A stretch of DNA of 64,000 bases. Origin: Marsupella aquatica (lineage: Eukaryota > Marchantiophyta). The position numbers were made by a program, and so were the translations under genes. Positions 10,693 through 23,100 of this stretch are shown here, piece after piece. Within the stretch, counting starts at the first letter, position 1. Every line of letters starts with the position of its first letter. Under the pieces are notes generated by a model. The model had not been told where the DNA came from and searched no databases. It was given only the letters and a program-made list of their open reading frames with translations. The DNA lies in NCBI GenBank assembly GCA_973895155.1, contig OZ316899.1, positions 2,480,001 through 2,544,000 on the forward strand. The letters run 5' to 3'.

Positions 10693-13500
10693 ACCACTGC
10701 AGAACATGTAGTTTGAGGGTTTTGGGCACCTGTCACTTGAAATACCACCATGTTTTGAGTTGGGAAAGTTATGTGTTTGAACTTCCAATCAAGTGCATTG
10801 GTAAATACCAGCCCAACCACTTAACATAAGGTCCTTTCGGGCTCTCATCTTCTTGCAACTACAAACTGCATCCATATTTGAGTGATGCAACACACATTGG
10901 TGCGATCATTTGCCATGAACTAGTGCTAAAAGGAGTGAATTGTGTGGATGCATCAAATAAGCCTCATATTTGTAATTCTGTAGAGTCTTGGAGTGATTTG
11001 TGTGGAGTTCATGATGTTGCATCACTTGGGTGCCTCAAATATCTCCACCTTGGCAATTTATGCATCACAATCTCATTGTCGTTGCTATAACTAGTTGGCA
11101 CACGTGATGGGGCTGTCCCATGGGTTCACCATGGGGGAGCTAACACGGAGGAATTGTGGTGGCGGCGGGCCCAGCCCTCCTCCTTTAATCGTGACCCTGC
11201 GAGAATTGCGGCAAGGTGGATCCACTTCTCATTATCCATTGTAAGTCTGTCACTCTGGAAACCACTCGAAACAATGTGCTTTAAAGCTCTCATTTCTAGC
11301 GACTAACATTGTCACTCAAGCTGGGGTGGTACATCACGCATCCTTCTAAACAACTTCTCATGAAGTGGTAGTCCTAGGATGATTGGGGGGCAAACCACTA
11401 CAAATGAGGTGGTTTTAGGGTTTAGGGCAAATACAACTTAAAATACCACCTTTATTTGAGTTGAGAAATAAATTGGGTGCAAACACTTGCAATGAAGTGT
11501 ATTTATATGTACACGCCCAATTGATTCGAAAAAAGGTCCTTTCAGGCCCTCGCCTTTTGGCGACTACAAATTGCACCCATATTTGAGTGATGCAGCACAC
11601 TTTAGTGTGATCCCAAACCATGAACTAGTGCTAAGAGGAGTGAATTGTGTGGATGCATCAAATAAGCCCCATATTTGTAATTCCGTAGAGTCTTGGAGTG
11701 ATTTGTGTGGAGTTCATGCTGTTGCATCACTTGGGTGCCTCAAATCTCTCCACCTTGGCAATTTATGCGTCACAATCTCATTGTCGTTGTTATAACTAGT
11801 TGGCACATGTGATGGGGGTGTCCCATGGGTTCACCATGGGGGGGCTAACACAGAGGAATTGGTATGGCGGCAGCCCAACCCTCCTCCTTTAATCGTGGCC
11901 CTCCAAGAATTGCCGCAAGGTGGATCCATTTCTTATTATCCATTGTAAGTTTGTCACCCCCCAAATCACTAAAAACTTTGTTCTTCAAAGCCCTCATTTC
12001 TAACAACTAACACTATCACTCAGGCTGGGGTGATACATCACGCATCCCTCTAAACAACTTGTCATGAAGTGGTATTCCAAGGGTGATTGTTATTCCCAAA
12101 CCACTACAAATGAGCTGGTTTTAGGGTTTAGGGCAAATGTAACTTAAGATACCACCTTATTTGAGTTGAGAAGTAAATTGGGTGCGAACACTTGCAAAAA
12201 AGTGTATTTATATGTACACGCCCAATTGACTTGGAAAAATGTCCTTTGAGGCCCTCGCCTTTCGGCGACTACAAATTGCACCCATATTTGAGTGATGCAG
12301 CACACTTTAGTGTGATCCCAAACCATGAACTAGTGCTAAAAGGAGTGAATTGTGTGTCGCATCACATAAGCCCCATATTTGTAATTTCGTAGAGTCTTGG
12401 AGTGATTTGTGTGGAGTTCATGCTGTTGCATCACTTGGGTGCCTCAAATCTCTCCACCTTGGCAATTTATGCGTCACAATCTCATTGTCGTTGTTATAAC
12501 TAGTTGGCACACGTGATGGGGGTGTCCCATGGGTTCACCATGGGGGGGCTAACATAGAGGAATTTGTATGGCGGCGGCCCAACCCTCCTCCTTTAATCGT
12601 GGCCCTCCGAGAATTGCCGCAAGGTGGATCCACTTCTCATTATCCATTGTAAGTTTGTCACTCCCCAAATCACTAAAGACTATGTTCTTCAACTTAGCCC
12701 TTATTTCTAGCGACTAATACTATCACTCAAGCTGGGGTGGTACATCACGCATTCCTCCAAATAACTTCTCTTGAAGTGGTAGTCCAAGGGTGATTGTTGT
12801 TCCCCGCTACAAATGAGGTGGTTTTAGGGTTTAGGGCAAATGCAACTTAAGATACCACCTTTATTTGAGTTGAGAAGTAAATTGGGTGCGAACACTTGCA
12901 ATGAAGTGTATTTATATGTACATGCCCAATTGACTCGGAAAAATGTCCTTTGAGGCCCTCGCCTTTTGGCGACTACAAATTGCACCCGTATTTGAGTGAT
13001 GCAGCACACTTTAGTGTGATCCCAAACCATGAACTAGTGCTAAAAGGAGTGAATTGTGTGTTGCATCACATAAGCCCCATATTTGTAATTTCGTAGAGTC
13101 TTGGAGTGATTTGTGTGGAGTTCATGATGTTCCATCACTTGTGTGCCTCAAATCTCTCCACCTTGGCATTTTGTCACAAACCTCATTGTCGTTGCTATAA
13201 CTAGTTGGCACACGTGATGGGGGTGTCCCACGGCTTCACCATGGGGGGGCTAACATAGAGGAATTGTTATGGCGGCGGGCCCAACCCTCCTCCTTTAATT
13301 GTGGCCCTCCGAGAATTGTTGCAAGGTGAATCACTTCCCCGTCCACTTCTTATTATCCTTTGTAAGTTTGTCACTCCCGAAACCACTCAAAACAATGTGC
13401 TTCAAAGCCCTCATTTTTAGCGACTAACATTGTCACTCAGGCTGGGGTGGTACATCATGCATCCTTCTAAACAGCTTCTCATGAAGTGGTGGTCGCTACT
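10693..13500 (+). repeat. Four tandem units of about 703 bp
   Basis: Equivalent points (an ACCACTACAAATGAGGTGG-like word, then AATACCACC or ATACCACC) occur at about 10,693, 11,394, 12,100 and 12,803. A second marker (CTAGTTGGCACACGTGATGG) occurs near 11,091, 11,796, 12,500 and 13,200. Both give a period of 701-706 bp. The first unit is the most diverged. Each unit contains one copy of the subterminal motif. Short open frames repeated in each unit on both strands are by-products of the repeat, not genes. Confidence 0.8.
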
Positions 13501-16500
13501 ACCATCACCTAGTCAGTAGTGATAAATGACATAAATGTTGTAATTTACAAACAACTTACAATCAAGTAAGGGATGGAGAGCTTGTAAATCCCACTACAAG
13601 TGATGTAGTATCGGACTCTCACCAAAGTGCAGCAACTATGTCACCAACATTTGAGTGATACATTGCTTAAACCACTTGCCACCAGGTAGTGGGTTCAGAG
13701 GGGACTGGCAAAAGCACTTGGAATGTGGTGATTTTCCGAAGTGCAAGCCATTAAATTGCCAAAGAAGTTTAGTGAATGGTGCCAAGGGTAATTAAAACAT
13801 AGAGAAAATTAAAACAACATCCTGGCCGGAACATGGTTTAGGGTACATAGAAGCTTGGGGTTTCTAGACACTCAGCGTATCTCTCAATGCAAGGGAGTGT
13901 CATAGAAAATGTATTATTTTGTAGCACCACTAGCATATATTACTTCTAAAGCTTTGTATGATTTACACAATTTCAAGGAGTAAGTAAGGTATTAAAATTG
14001 GCAATAGACAAAAAGTGATTCACATAGGGTACTCTAGAAATGAAAATGTGGGTTTAATTAGGATAAATGGTTGGCATTAGGACCCGCATTAGGACTCACA
14101 TGGATAATGTCATTTCTCACTTTAAAAAGCATTGCGAGAAATTAAATGTTTACTACCCAAGTAATTATACCACCTAGGTAACATTGTTGGTGGCATATTG
14201 GAAGTTCTTCATTTTTTGCACCACTTTGAAAGAGCCAGGTAGTCACCACTTAGCACTTATTTGTAGGGGTTAGACAAGTGGCAACGTTGGGGTGAAACTA
14301 CATTCAAAAAAACCTGGGGGGTGAGTGGGTTGGCTTTATAACATAAGGGATGGATGGGATGGCCTGGGGGCTTGGGGTGTAAATTCACATGGCTAAGATC
14401 ACCCTCATCCGATGGCTGAGATCACCCTAGGCGCTTCCATGTCAGAGTAAGTCTAGAGTACGGGTTCGCGCCAAACGGCTATTTGCACCCGCCTTACGTT
14501 GGATGAAGAGTTGCAGCGTTCCACTTTTCCGACAAAGTATCGAGGTGAAACGCTGAATGTTGTGGTTACTCTCTAGCACAAAGGGTTTAGGAGAAGAGAG
14601 CAAAGGGGTTTAGCAAGGACCTTGCACTACTTTTTTTGCCTCCAGAGCTGTGGAGTTTAGGGCTGCGATCGCACCTCATGGATTGAGTCTGTGGAGTGCG
14701 AAGCTGCGGGAGTGAATGTGGGCACGGTGCACTGGAGTTAGTGCTGCAATCAAGGCTCATGGCTTTTTTATGAAGTGGAGTGCAGAGCTGCGCGGCGGAG
14801 CTATGGGAGCACAGAGTTGTGGGAGTGCGCGAGTGCGGAGTGTGGGAGTGGCAAGAGCTGCAGAGCTGCAGAGCCACAAACTGTGTTTGAGTGCAGAGCG
14901 ATTGAGTGCGGAGCTGTGATTCAGCTGTAGCCTGTCGGAGCTCAAACAGAGTGCATTTCCCCACTGGAAACGTCGAGGCTAATCGGGCATTGTCAGGTTT
15001 TGGTGCCAGAGTTGTGAAGGAGCAGGGTTTTCGGTACGTTGGACATTGGCGCCGCGTGGTGGGCACTGACTCTCCAAACTCCTTGTCAGCGGTATTGCGG
15101 AGCTGGGCAATCTGCAAGAAGGGAGACAGGCGAGCTGCAATAGTGGACGTCGACCTACAGTGCAGGTTGGAGTTTCTAATTAGTCACCATTGCTGGGATT
15201 TGAGCTCTCATTTGCTTTGGGCTATTTGTCAGAGTCGTAAATGGCTGAGCTGATTTCCACCAAGCTGATTTCCGTTGAGCTCATTTGTGGATAGTGGACC
15301 TATTGGTTCACATTGGAGTTGCAAAGGAGCTGGCCAGAGCAGCTCGGGCCGTCACAGCTTGTCGGCAGCATAGGTCACAGCTCGGGGGAGGGTTGCCGGT
15401 CGGACCTTGGCGCTGCGTGGTGGACACTGGACCTGCCAAACTCCTTGTTGGCAGTTGTCAGCTTTCATCTGGCTCAACATACTCGCCACTCATTTGTTTG
15501 TCAGCTTCTTTCACTTCCCGGCCATGCCCTTGATTTCTTTCAGCTTTCCCAAACAGAGCTTACTTGCTCTCTGCTCTCTGCTACAAGTCCGGGTCTGAAA
15601 TCAGCTGTTTGTCTTGTTTGTTTTGTGCGATGGCTTCCCGAATGTATTGTTGAGGCTGTATTGCAGATTAGACCGTTACATTCTCGATCCAATAGACCCC
15701 TTTGAAGCAATCAATCTGAAGCAATCAATCTAAAACCTTCACAGTTTCTCTAGGAATTCTCGTCGTCTGCTCATCCTATGTGCTCATTCTCTCTCTTCCT
15801 CTCTCTGTTTTGTGCATTGCCTTGTTTGGCAGGGCGCCTGCTGTGCTCTGCCTCGGATGTACCTGTACTGTCATGGATGTGCTTGCAATATAGCAATAAA
15901 TAACCTGCCCATGCTGATGATGCGCCTCCACAAACCCTTCCCTCCTTTTGTCTCTTGGAACACTATCGAATCATTGCTGGTCTGTAAGGCTTACTTCAGC
16001 ATACTGGTCACATATTGCTTGTTGTTTGCTATAGATGAGTACATAATGGAAGAATGAAATACTCTTTAGTCTTGTCATTTAATAGTCTTGTCCTCTCCAC
16101 GTCCCGGGTTAACTGTTTAAATAGAGACAAACTTGTTTTGTTGTAGAGAAGAAGCTCTTTACTTGCTATACTAGTAGCAGAGTTCTATCTGTCTTGATCA
16201 ATGCTACCTACTGTCTGGCTTGCTGTCCGATTCAATACTCTGGTTGCGCTGACATACGTGTATCCGACTTTGTGGTAGCTCAAAGCCAATGACGTTCACA
16301 CTCTTGACCTTTGTCTGTTTTTGCTGGGGCAAGATTGCCGTAAAGTTGTTATTACTGGCTGAAAGGTTTACGTCTCCAAATTTACATTGAGGTTCTACAT
16401 GTAACAAGTAGGCTACTACCCCCCTTGGTCTTTTGTGGACAATGCTATTTTATTGGCGCTATCCTTGTCATTTGTGCTTTTTCTTGAGGGTTCTCTCATT

Positions 16501-17035
16501 GCCGCCAATTGGAACACCTCAAGACTTTTCTTACCAGCGAGGGCGTGAATCATGCACCATGCCAAGCCCCTGAAGTGAGATCTCACTTCATTGTCTCGTA
16601 TTTCCGTGGATGTTTGTAAATTTTCATTTTTACTTTCTTGACGATCCTGTCATTTTGGTCAGGAGTGGTCACTCTGTTTCAAGGTCTGTTTTGAGTTTCT
16701 TCATCTTGTCTCGTGCTGTTGCTTCTCTTTCTATGAATCTTGGATCAATGCTACCTGCTCTCTAGGTCGGCCTCCTATTCTGTACTCTGGTATGGTTAAT
16801 GGAGTCTTGTTTGTGTGCGCGGTAAATAGAATTACCAATTGTTGGCATTGGGAAAGTCTTGAGCCTGTCTAAGCTTGTCCTTTAAAACGTGAAGGGATTC
16901 ATCCCTGTATATAAACTGAAATTCAGGGTCAGTCATGAAATCTCCAGTTTTTTAACCATGGTCTTATAGTTTCAGGAGCGAGTGGACCTGCTGTGGACGT
17001 GAGCAAAGCAGCACAGGACGTGATCAAGAATAGCT
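13501..17035. other. CACTA-1 5' region without a supported gene
   Basis: 13,500-14,300 is still subterminal-like, with CACTACAA- and CACTTGCCACC-like words. About 14,590-14,960 is GC-richer and made of imperfect repeats of a GAGTGCGGAGCTG word; this creates long but compositionally odd frames on both strands (one of 176 codons on the minus strand) that I do not accept as genes. 15,000-17,035 has short unrelated frames. A promoter or leader for the element's genes would be expected here, but I cannot point to one. Confidence 0.4.
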
Positions 17036-17488
17036 ATGGTGAGGACTCGCAGCGCTCATTCTCATAGTCTTGCAGGCACCGCAGAGAGATTGCGTCTAGA
17101 GTTTGTCAGACGTGGCACATGGCCAGCCCACTCTACATGGTATTTTCGTTATCCAGTTGTAGTGCAGAATGACTACAGCCGGCCTCCACCTATGGCATTA
17201 CCCTTTCCCACATCCGTGGTGTATGTGTCACTTATTGGCGAAGTGCCACACGTCAAGGCCATCCTAGCGCATGGATGTATCCATTCTTGCTAGTATGACT
17301 GCGTTGCTTGTAGGGTGGTGAACCCAACAACCCTGGTCGGTGCTGACAAAGCCGCTAAACAAAGTAGGAGGATATGCATCCTTTGGAACCACTTTGCATT
17401 GTTGAATGGTGTGGATAGTGATCTCGGGTGTCCTGCCCTGCCAAACCCCGTTATTGGGGGTTTCTCGGACACATCATGTTTGATTTGA
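17036..17488 (+). CDS. ORF-M copy A: Cys-containing CACTA accessory protein
   Basis: The frame starts at ATG 17,036 and would run 150 codons to a TGA at 17,486-17,488, with one in-frame TAG at 17,291-17,293. Copy B has CAA at that position. The N-terminal half is basic (MVRT start, Arg/Leu-rich helix), followed by a conserved YPVV....YSRP.P segment. A Cys cluster follows (GCIHSC, then YDC.ACR) that could bind a metal. No known family is recognised. Copy B (9,552-9,662 plus 28,514-28,852) matches along the whole length, so the frame is real and old. It lies first in the accessory set, about 1.2 kb before the PHD gene. Whether the TAG is a disabling mutation, is skipped by splicing, or ends a shorter 85-aa protein is open. 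Confidence 0.6.
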
Positions 17489-18246
17489 AGTTAGTTTACA
17501 CCTGCAGGAATTCTAACACAGTACGCACGTACCAAGATGCAATGAGATAAGGCATATTTTTGGATGAAATAGTAACTTAAACACTGAGAAATAACTTATG
17601 CTTTGACTTTTTCTATATATTCGTACAATTTTGTATTGAGGGTTTGAACACCTCAGTGGAATTAAAGTTTTGAAGTACATTGCAAAACCCCTATCTACTA
17701 AGCACAACATTTTAATCTAAGATGTCACCAGTCCACTCAACATCTCTGTTCAATGACTCTGTTCCAGAAGGCCCACAATCTATTGCTAAATGAAAGTTGA
17801 ATCCAATAGTTAAAGTCTTTGTCAATGACTCCCACTCCCCCCTGGCAGATATGCCTTATGGCTCTAGATCGGGTACAGTGAATGAAGAAAGTTGAAGAGT
17901 GTCCATGTAATGTTTGTCCATGCATAGTCCTTGCCAACTCAAACCAGTGCTCTGTGTAGTGGCTCCATTTAAATGATATTTTGTGTCACATTTGTGCTGT
18001 TGCAGATTATGAATCCTTGTTTTTACATCTTGTGACGTGAGAGGGGATTGAGATCTACATCTGAAACCGATCAAGGCAGTCTCCAAATTTCATTGCCTTC
18101 CTCTTGGTTGAGTACAATTGGTGAGTCCTCTACATTCTGGCCCCACATTGGATTGCAATATGCAAGTGGTAAGTACGTGTTTTATGACAGCCAATTTAAC
18201 AGTTTAATAACTCTTCAAGTTTTCTTGTTCATGTCCAGTGGTCATA
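17489..18246. other. Spacer between ORF-M and PHD gene in CACTA-1
   Basis: I see no coding region with support. The short minus-strand frames (17,513-17,710; 17,737-17,937; 17,856-18,086) have no domain and no counterpart checked in the older CACTA copy. The spacer probably holds non-coding or promoter sequence for the PHD gene. Confidence 0.4.
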
Positions 18247-18900
18247 ATGGCTAGGACCAAGCATAAAGCCAGAAAGAATGATACTCGAACGAGAAAGGAG
18301 GAAGATGTGTTGATGATTGAATTGTGGTCAGACGTTGAGAAATGTCAGTGTAGTCCCCAGCTTTGTGGCATTTGTGACTGGCATGGAGATCTGGCCATGT
18401 GTGATGGGGCTTGCCATCGGCACTTCCACCATGTTTCCAAAGTTGGTGAGGTTGTTGGTAGGTGCCCTGCTGTATTTGTTGCACCAGGCAAGGATGATGA
18501 TCCTTGGTATTGTCCAGAGTGTAAGGATAAGACATACAGGTGTTTTCAGTGTGGCATTGTCTCTACTACTGCCAGGCAGTGCCCCCAGCCATATTGTGTT
18601 CGTTTTTATTGTCATGGATGCTTGCCACTTGATGTGGAGTCTTGCCCCATCCATACATGTGTTGCATGCCAGCAGGACCATGGTGACCCTCATCTGGCAG
18701 AGGCCGTGCAGTGTTTGAGATGTCCTAAAACTTGGCATCGTACTTGCCTAGCCGAGAGTAAGCGTCAAGGTTTTGCATCGGACAGAGTGCCCTGGCATCA
18801 TACTGCACATGACCAGGGACGTTGGATGATTTACTGTCCTGACCATCCTATTGACCCTGCTCTAGGCACAGCGGCTCATGATCACATCTCCTGGCTTTGA
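18247..18900 (+). CDS. EDM2-like PHD-finger protein carried by CACTA-1
   Basis: An uninterrupted 217-codon frame starts at ATG 18,247. The first 30 residues are basic (MARTKHKARK). Three Cys/His clusters follow: CGIC, MCDGAC, H.HFH and WYCPEC at about residues 39-97; CFQCG, RQC...YC and FYCHGC at about 99-130; and CVAC, VQCLRC.KTWHRTC at about 138-165. The last has C4HC3 PHD order. The protein ends DHISWL. The arrangement resembles the PHD region of EDM2, a plant protein that acts on heterochromatin, H3K9 methylation and transcript processing in silenced genes (family knowledge). The same gene, also ending DHISWL, lies at 29,520-30,200 in the older CACTA. I infer a nuclear chromatin-binding role, perhaps against silencing; this is not proven. 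Confidence 0.75.
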   Translation: MARTKHKARKNDTRTRKEEDVLMIELWSDVEKCQCSPQLCGICDWHGDLAMCDGACHRHFHHVSKVGEVVGRCPAVFVAPGKDDDPWYCPECKDKTYRCFQCGIVSTTARQCPQPYCVRFYCHGCLPLDVESCPIHTCVACQQDHGDPHLAEAVQCLRCPKTWHRTCLAESKRQGFASDRVPWHHTAHDQGRWMIYCPDHPIDPALGTAAHDHISWL

Positions 18901-19505
18901 TTCACCTGGTCCATTTTGGTTCAAATACATCATTACTACTGTAGACATCGATACAGTTAGTTAATCAATGGAACAATGACGTTTTGTCATAATCACACAT
19001 TTTGTGAACTGTGTGAATGGTTAGCACAAGCATGGAGACAGTGCTCACGGTTTAATTGACTAAGGCTTCCTAAAACATCTAAAGTACTCAAACTTTATTT
19101 ATTTATTTGGTAATTATTTTGTATACCAGTATGAGGAACATTCCCATTGATGTTTATGCATGGATGTCAATATTGTGGATGTGATTGAATTGTTTGGACC
19201 CAATGTTTATACGATTGTCTTGGATGTTGGCTATCATGGATGGGGCATTGTCAACGGGATATTTTCTTCAACCTACTGTCTGTGGGTAGCAATAGAGTTT
19301 CAAGTTTGAAAGAAGCATCCTAAACACATAAAACGTAAGAGATAAAATGTAAAACCTTTCTGCAACTAAAAATGCACAGTATGAACTTAAAGAGACAACT
19401 ACAGAGTGGCAAGACAGTACAGATTATGAGGGAGCTGAGCTTACTGTTGTGTCCATGTTGTAGGTTCTCACCAGTGAATGTTGGAGGTGAAACACTACAC
19501 TCGGT
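18901..19505. other. Spacer between PHD gene and ORF-TM in CACTA-1
   Basis: This AT-rich stretch has no supported gene. In the older CACTA the corresponding interval is about 1 kb longer and contains the BRCT gene, which is absent here. Confidence 0.45.
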
Positions 19506-19805
19506 ATGTCGTTTTTTCCAGATTGCCATACCATATGTAGACCCCTCATACGGGTGGCTACATGGATGTATGTTGTGGTGGTTTGGCTGGTTGGTTTGGT
19601 AATCCGGCAATTTGTACCCCCACCTGGCAGAATCATTGTCAGCCTTGAATCTGTTGTACAGTATTGTAGGGGAAATGAGGAGGAGGTTTACTTTTCGGCA
19701 GATGAGTGTGAAGCCGGGTGTGAAGAGGATGATGAGGAATGTAGTAGTTTGCTACATGTTTTGCCATATGATTTAGTAGCCACTACTTGTAGGCACAAAT
19801 CGTAG
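19506..19805 (+). CDS. ORF-TM copy A: small membrane protein with acidic tail
   Basis: This 99-codon frame starts at ATG 19,506. Residues about 14-38 form one hydrophobic segment (YVVVVWLVGLVI core) after Arg/Thr-rich sequence, consistent with a single membrane helix. It is followed by PPPG, then an acidic Cys-containing tail with VYFSADE and EEDDEEC. The homologous frame in the older CACTA (31,825-31,939 joined to 35,790-35,930) keeps the same ATG, the hydrophobic stretch and YFSADE, although most other residues differ, so the frame appears selected as protein. A further open stretch just downstream (about 19,815-19,905, with PPWHDLGLDL) may be a second exon. It could instead be a 5' exon of TnpD. 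The function is unknown. Confidence 0.55.
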   Translation: MSFFPDCHTICRPLIRVATWMYVVVVWLVGLVIRQFVPPPGRIIVSLESVVQYCRGNEEEVYFSADECEAGCEEDDEECSSLLHVLPYDLVATTCRHKS

Positions 19806-20163
19806 ACCACCATGGCATGATCTTGGGTTAGACTTAGATGACTTAATGTACCTGCCTGAGTACCTGAGGCTTGACTATCATCGAGCACAGGAGTGGTATT
19901 TGTACTGATCTGATAAGATTCACAGATCTGATATCACTGAGCTAGTGGAGTGGGATTCTATGACTATACACCATTGTATTCTGATATGGTCATGGATGTA
20001 CGTGCAGAGTAGCCTAGAGGTGTGGAGTCCAGTGCTGGTACCATTAGAGTGGAGGATTGCAGTATCCAGAGAGCTTGCAGAGGTTGCAAGGTACGTGGGT
20101 CCTCTACATTCTGGAAAATTGAGTGGAAGACATTGATTGGATTGACTTGAAGTGGCTGAAACA
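19806..20163 (+). other. Possible exon and leader upstream of TnpD
   Basis: About 19,815-19,905 is open in a frame giving DLGLDLDDLMYLPEY, an acidic segment that could continue ORF-TM by splicing or frameshift. 19,945-20,136 is open for 63 codons without a recognisable domain. The rest is the immediate leader of TnpD. Confidence 0.3.
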
Positions 20164-23100
20164 ATGTTGAGGAACTTTCGTGGTAGTCAAGATGACTTGA
20201 ATAGGAGGGATGATAAGTTATGGCGTCGACAGACTGCAGCTTGTAGAGCTGCTGGGATGACAAAGATAAAATGTCCTTGCTACATTTGCAACTGTAGGGG
20301 TAATCGTGTGAGTCTAGGGACAGTCAAAAAGCACCTCATTCAGAATTCTCGCCACCCATCGCAAAGGTATTGGTGGGGAGAGGACTGTGACTCTTCTGAT
20401 GATGAGTGGAATGCACGCTGCATGGAGGGGGATGGTGCATTTGAGGGCCCTGTGGACAATGCAAGATGTGTAGAGGAACTTGCCAATGATATGGATTGTG
20501 GCATAGATATCCCTGGGATACTAGAGGACCTGGCAATACCAAGTGAAACTGCTAATGCCAGTGAACCTGTCCAAGAAACCACTGCAGAGGAGCCCACTCT
20601 GCAGGAAAGCGAAGAGGGTCTCTTCAACATGGATGATCTTCTGGAGGGGGATAGTACATCTGGAGAAGCAACACCTCAGATTTGGGACCACCAGGCAGAG
20701 GAGAAGATGATGCAAGCATTTGAAGAGGCGTGTGCCCCTTTGTATGAGGGGTCCACTACTTCCCAATTGTCATTTGTGTTGACATTTCTAAACACATGCC
20801 ATAATCATGGTTTCACCAACTCTGGAGTTGATGAATTGCTTTCGTTGATGGGGAAACAGTTGATGCCTGCTAAGAATCTGCTGCCTAAAAACCTGTATGC
20901 ATGCAAGAAGCTGATCAGTCATGCTGGCTTGGATTATGTCAAAATTGATGCTTGTGAGGATGGATGTGTCCTATTCAGAAAGGAGCATGCTCATTACGAA
21001 GAGTGTCCACTGTGCAAAAAGCCTAGGTATAAGCAGGTTGGACAATCAAAGCAACCTGTGAAAGTCCTTCGACATTTCCCCCTCATACCCAGGTTGAAAC
21101 GAATGTACAGGTGCAAGGCAATTTCAGAGTTGATGACATGGCATAAGGACAATAAAAGCACAGATGGAAAGGTCCGGCATGTTGCAGATTCTAGGGCATG
21201 GAAGGAGATTGATACAACCATTGATCCAACATTTGAAGCAGAGCCTCGCAATGTACACCTTGGATTGGCTCTGGATGGTGTGAACCCCTTTGGGGAAAAC
21301 AACCTCAAGCACCCTACATGGCCTGTTGTATTGTTGAATTACAATCTGCCCCCTTGGTTGTCCACCAAGAAGTTCTTCATTATGTTATCTTTGCTGATCC
21401 CTGGGCCTGATTCAGTGACTGACCGCAACATTGACATTTACATGGCTCCATTGCTGGAGGAGCTTTTGGAGCTCTGGGAGGGAGTTCCATGCTTTGATGC
21501 ACTTGACAGGCCTGGCCTGAATAAGTGGTTCAATCTGCGGGCCATTCTATTGTGGACAGTGAACGACTATCCAGCTTTGGGTCTCATATCGGGTCAAGTC
21601 ACAAAAGGATATCATGGATGCATTGTGTGTGGTCCCAATGTGAGCTGCAGAAGGTCTGCTGCTCTATCCAAGAATGTATTTCTGGGGAGTCGAAGGTGGT
21701 TGGAGGAGAACCATAAATACCGCTCCCAAAGTTATGCAGCAAAATTTGATGGGGAGTGCGAGCCACAGGGGCCTCCCCCAAGGATGACTTGTGAGCAAAA
21801 ATTAGCCTTTGCTGCTGATGTGGAAGAGTACTTGAAAACACCTGGGGCCAAACAAGGAAGCAAGAACTGTCCTTCGAAGCTTCATGGGGTGAAGAGGACA
21901 CAAGATCTTGCAAAACTGCCATACTGGTCGGTGAGTAAAATCACACTGGCATTCACCTTTTTCACTTTAAGATATTGCATAGTACCAGCATTGTACACAC
22001 ATGTCAATTTGCAGTTGGACTGATCTGCTTTTTGTTGTTTGGATGCAGAAACTTCTGATCAACCATGTGCTGGATCCCATGCACACAGAGAAGAACATTG
22101 CTCAGAATTTGATTCACACTACTTCTGGGAAGAAGGATACCACTGCTGTGCGGAATGATATGGAGGCTGAAGGCATTCACGAGCAGCTGTGGATGAAGCC
22201 TCATCCAAACAATAAGAAGGACCATTTTGTGAAGCCCAAGGCGCCCTATGTGATGAGCAAACCAGAGCTGGAGGAGTTCCTGGGCACTTTGAAGAACTTG
22301 AAGGTTCCCACAGATTTTGGTAGCTCATTGGCAAAGTGTGTGAGAGCCAGCAATAAGTTGGCTGGCCTCAAGTCTCATGACTACCATTGCCTCATGCAGC
22401 AGATACTTCCCTTGGCATTGAAGGACTTGATGGCAACAGGACCTCGAATGGCTATCATTAGTGTGTATCGTGTGTGGCGTAAAATTTGCTGTAAGGTCTG
22501 GGACCCTAGCACTAAGGATGAACTGATGACAGATGTGGCACATACTTTGTGTGCTCTGGAAATGCATTTTCCAGCTTCGTTTTTTGATGTCATGACACAT
22601 TTGATGGTGCATATAGTGGAAGAGCTAGATATATGTGGACCTGTGTCACAACGGTGGATGTATCCAATTGAGAGATACTTGAAAAAACTAAAGGGTTTTG
22701 TAAGAAACAGGGCACGACCAGAGGCATCTATGGTTGAGGGTTATATCCTAGAGGAGGCATTAGGATTTCTCACAGAGTATATGGTTCAGTGCGAAGTAAC
22801 TCGGCAGCGGGTCTGGGACTCTGAAGAAGAGGCAGGGGTTAAAGGTGTGGTCCTGGAAGGGGCCTCAAGTAAACTGTCTCTAAGTGTTGCTGATCGAGAT
22901 GCTGCCCACACCTATTACCTACAGAACCATGTACAGGTTGCACCATGGCTCAGGTACATGAAATAACTACGTCATTTTGTTGCTGGCTGTCTGAGTGTTC
23001 AATAATGTAGTTCTAAATGCATTGTCACAACATGACAGTCTTTCTTTTGTGGTATCTGATATTGTTCTTTGCTTGCTTGGAAGGTTGTATGAGTCAGAAG

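Noticed and set aside
11415-13030. Repeated 60-75-codon frames on both strands in each 703-bp unit
   Set aside because: They recur only because the unit is repeated, differ in ends between units, and show no domain or coding bias.
10693-13500. CRISPR-like or satellite array
   Set aside because: Units are ~703 bp, only four, and lie at a CACTA subterminal position; there are no short repeats with spacers of uniform length.
14587-15117. Minus-strand 176-codon frame rich in Cys, Ser, His and Thr
   Set aside because: It lies over the GAGTGCGGAGCTG repeats, has overlapping frames of similar length on both strands, no domain, and a composition explained by the repeat.
18247-18900. PHD gene as an ordinary host gene
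   Set aside because: It sits between confirmed CACTA-1 termini and beside element genes, and a homologue lies at the same relative place in another CACTA.
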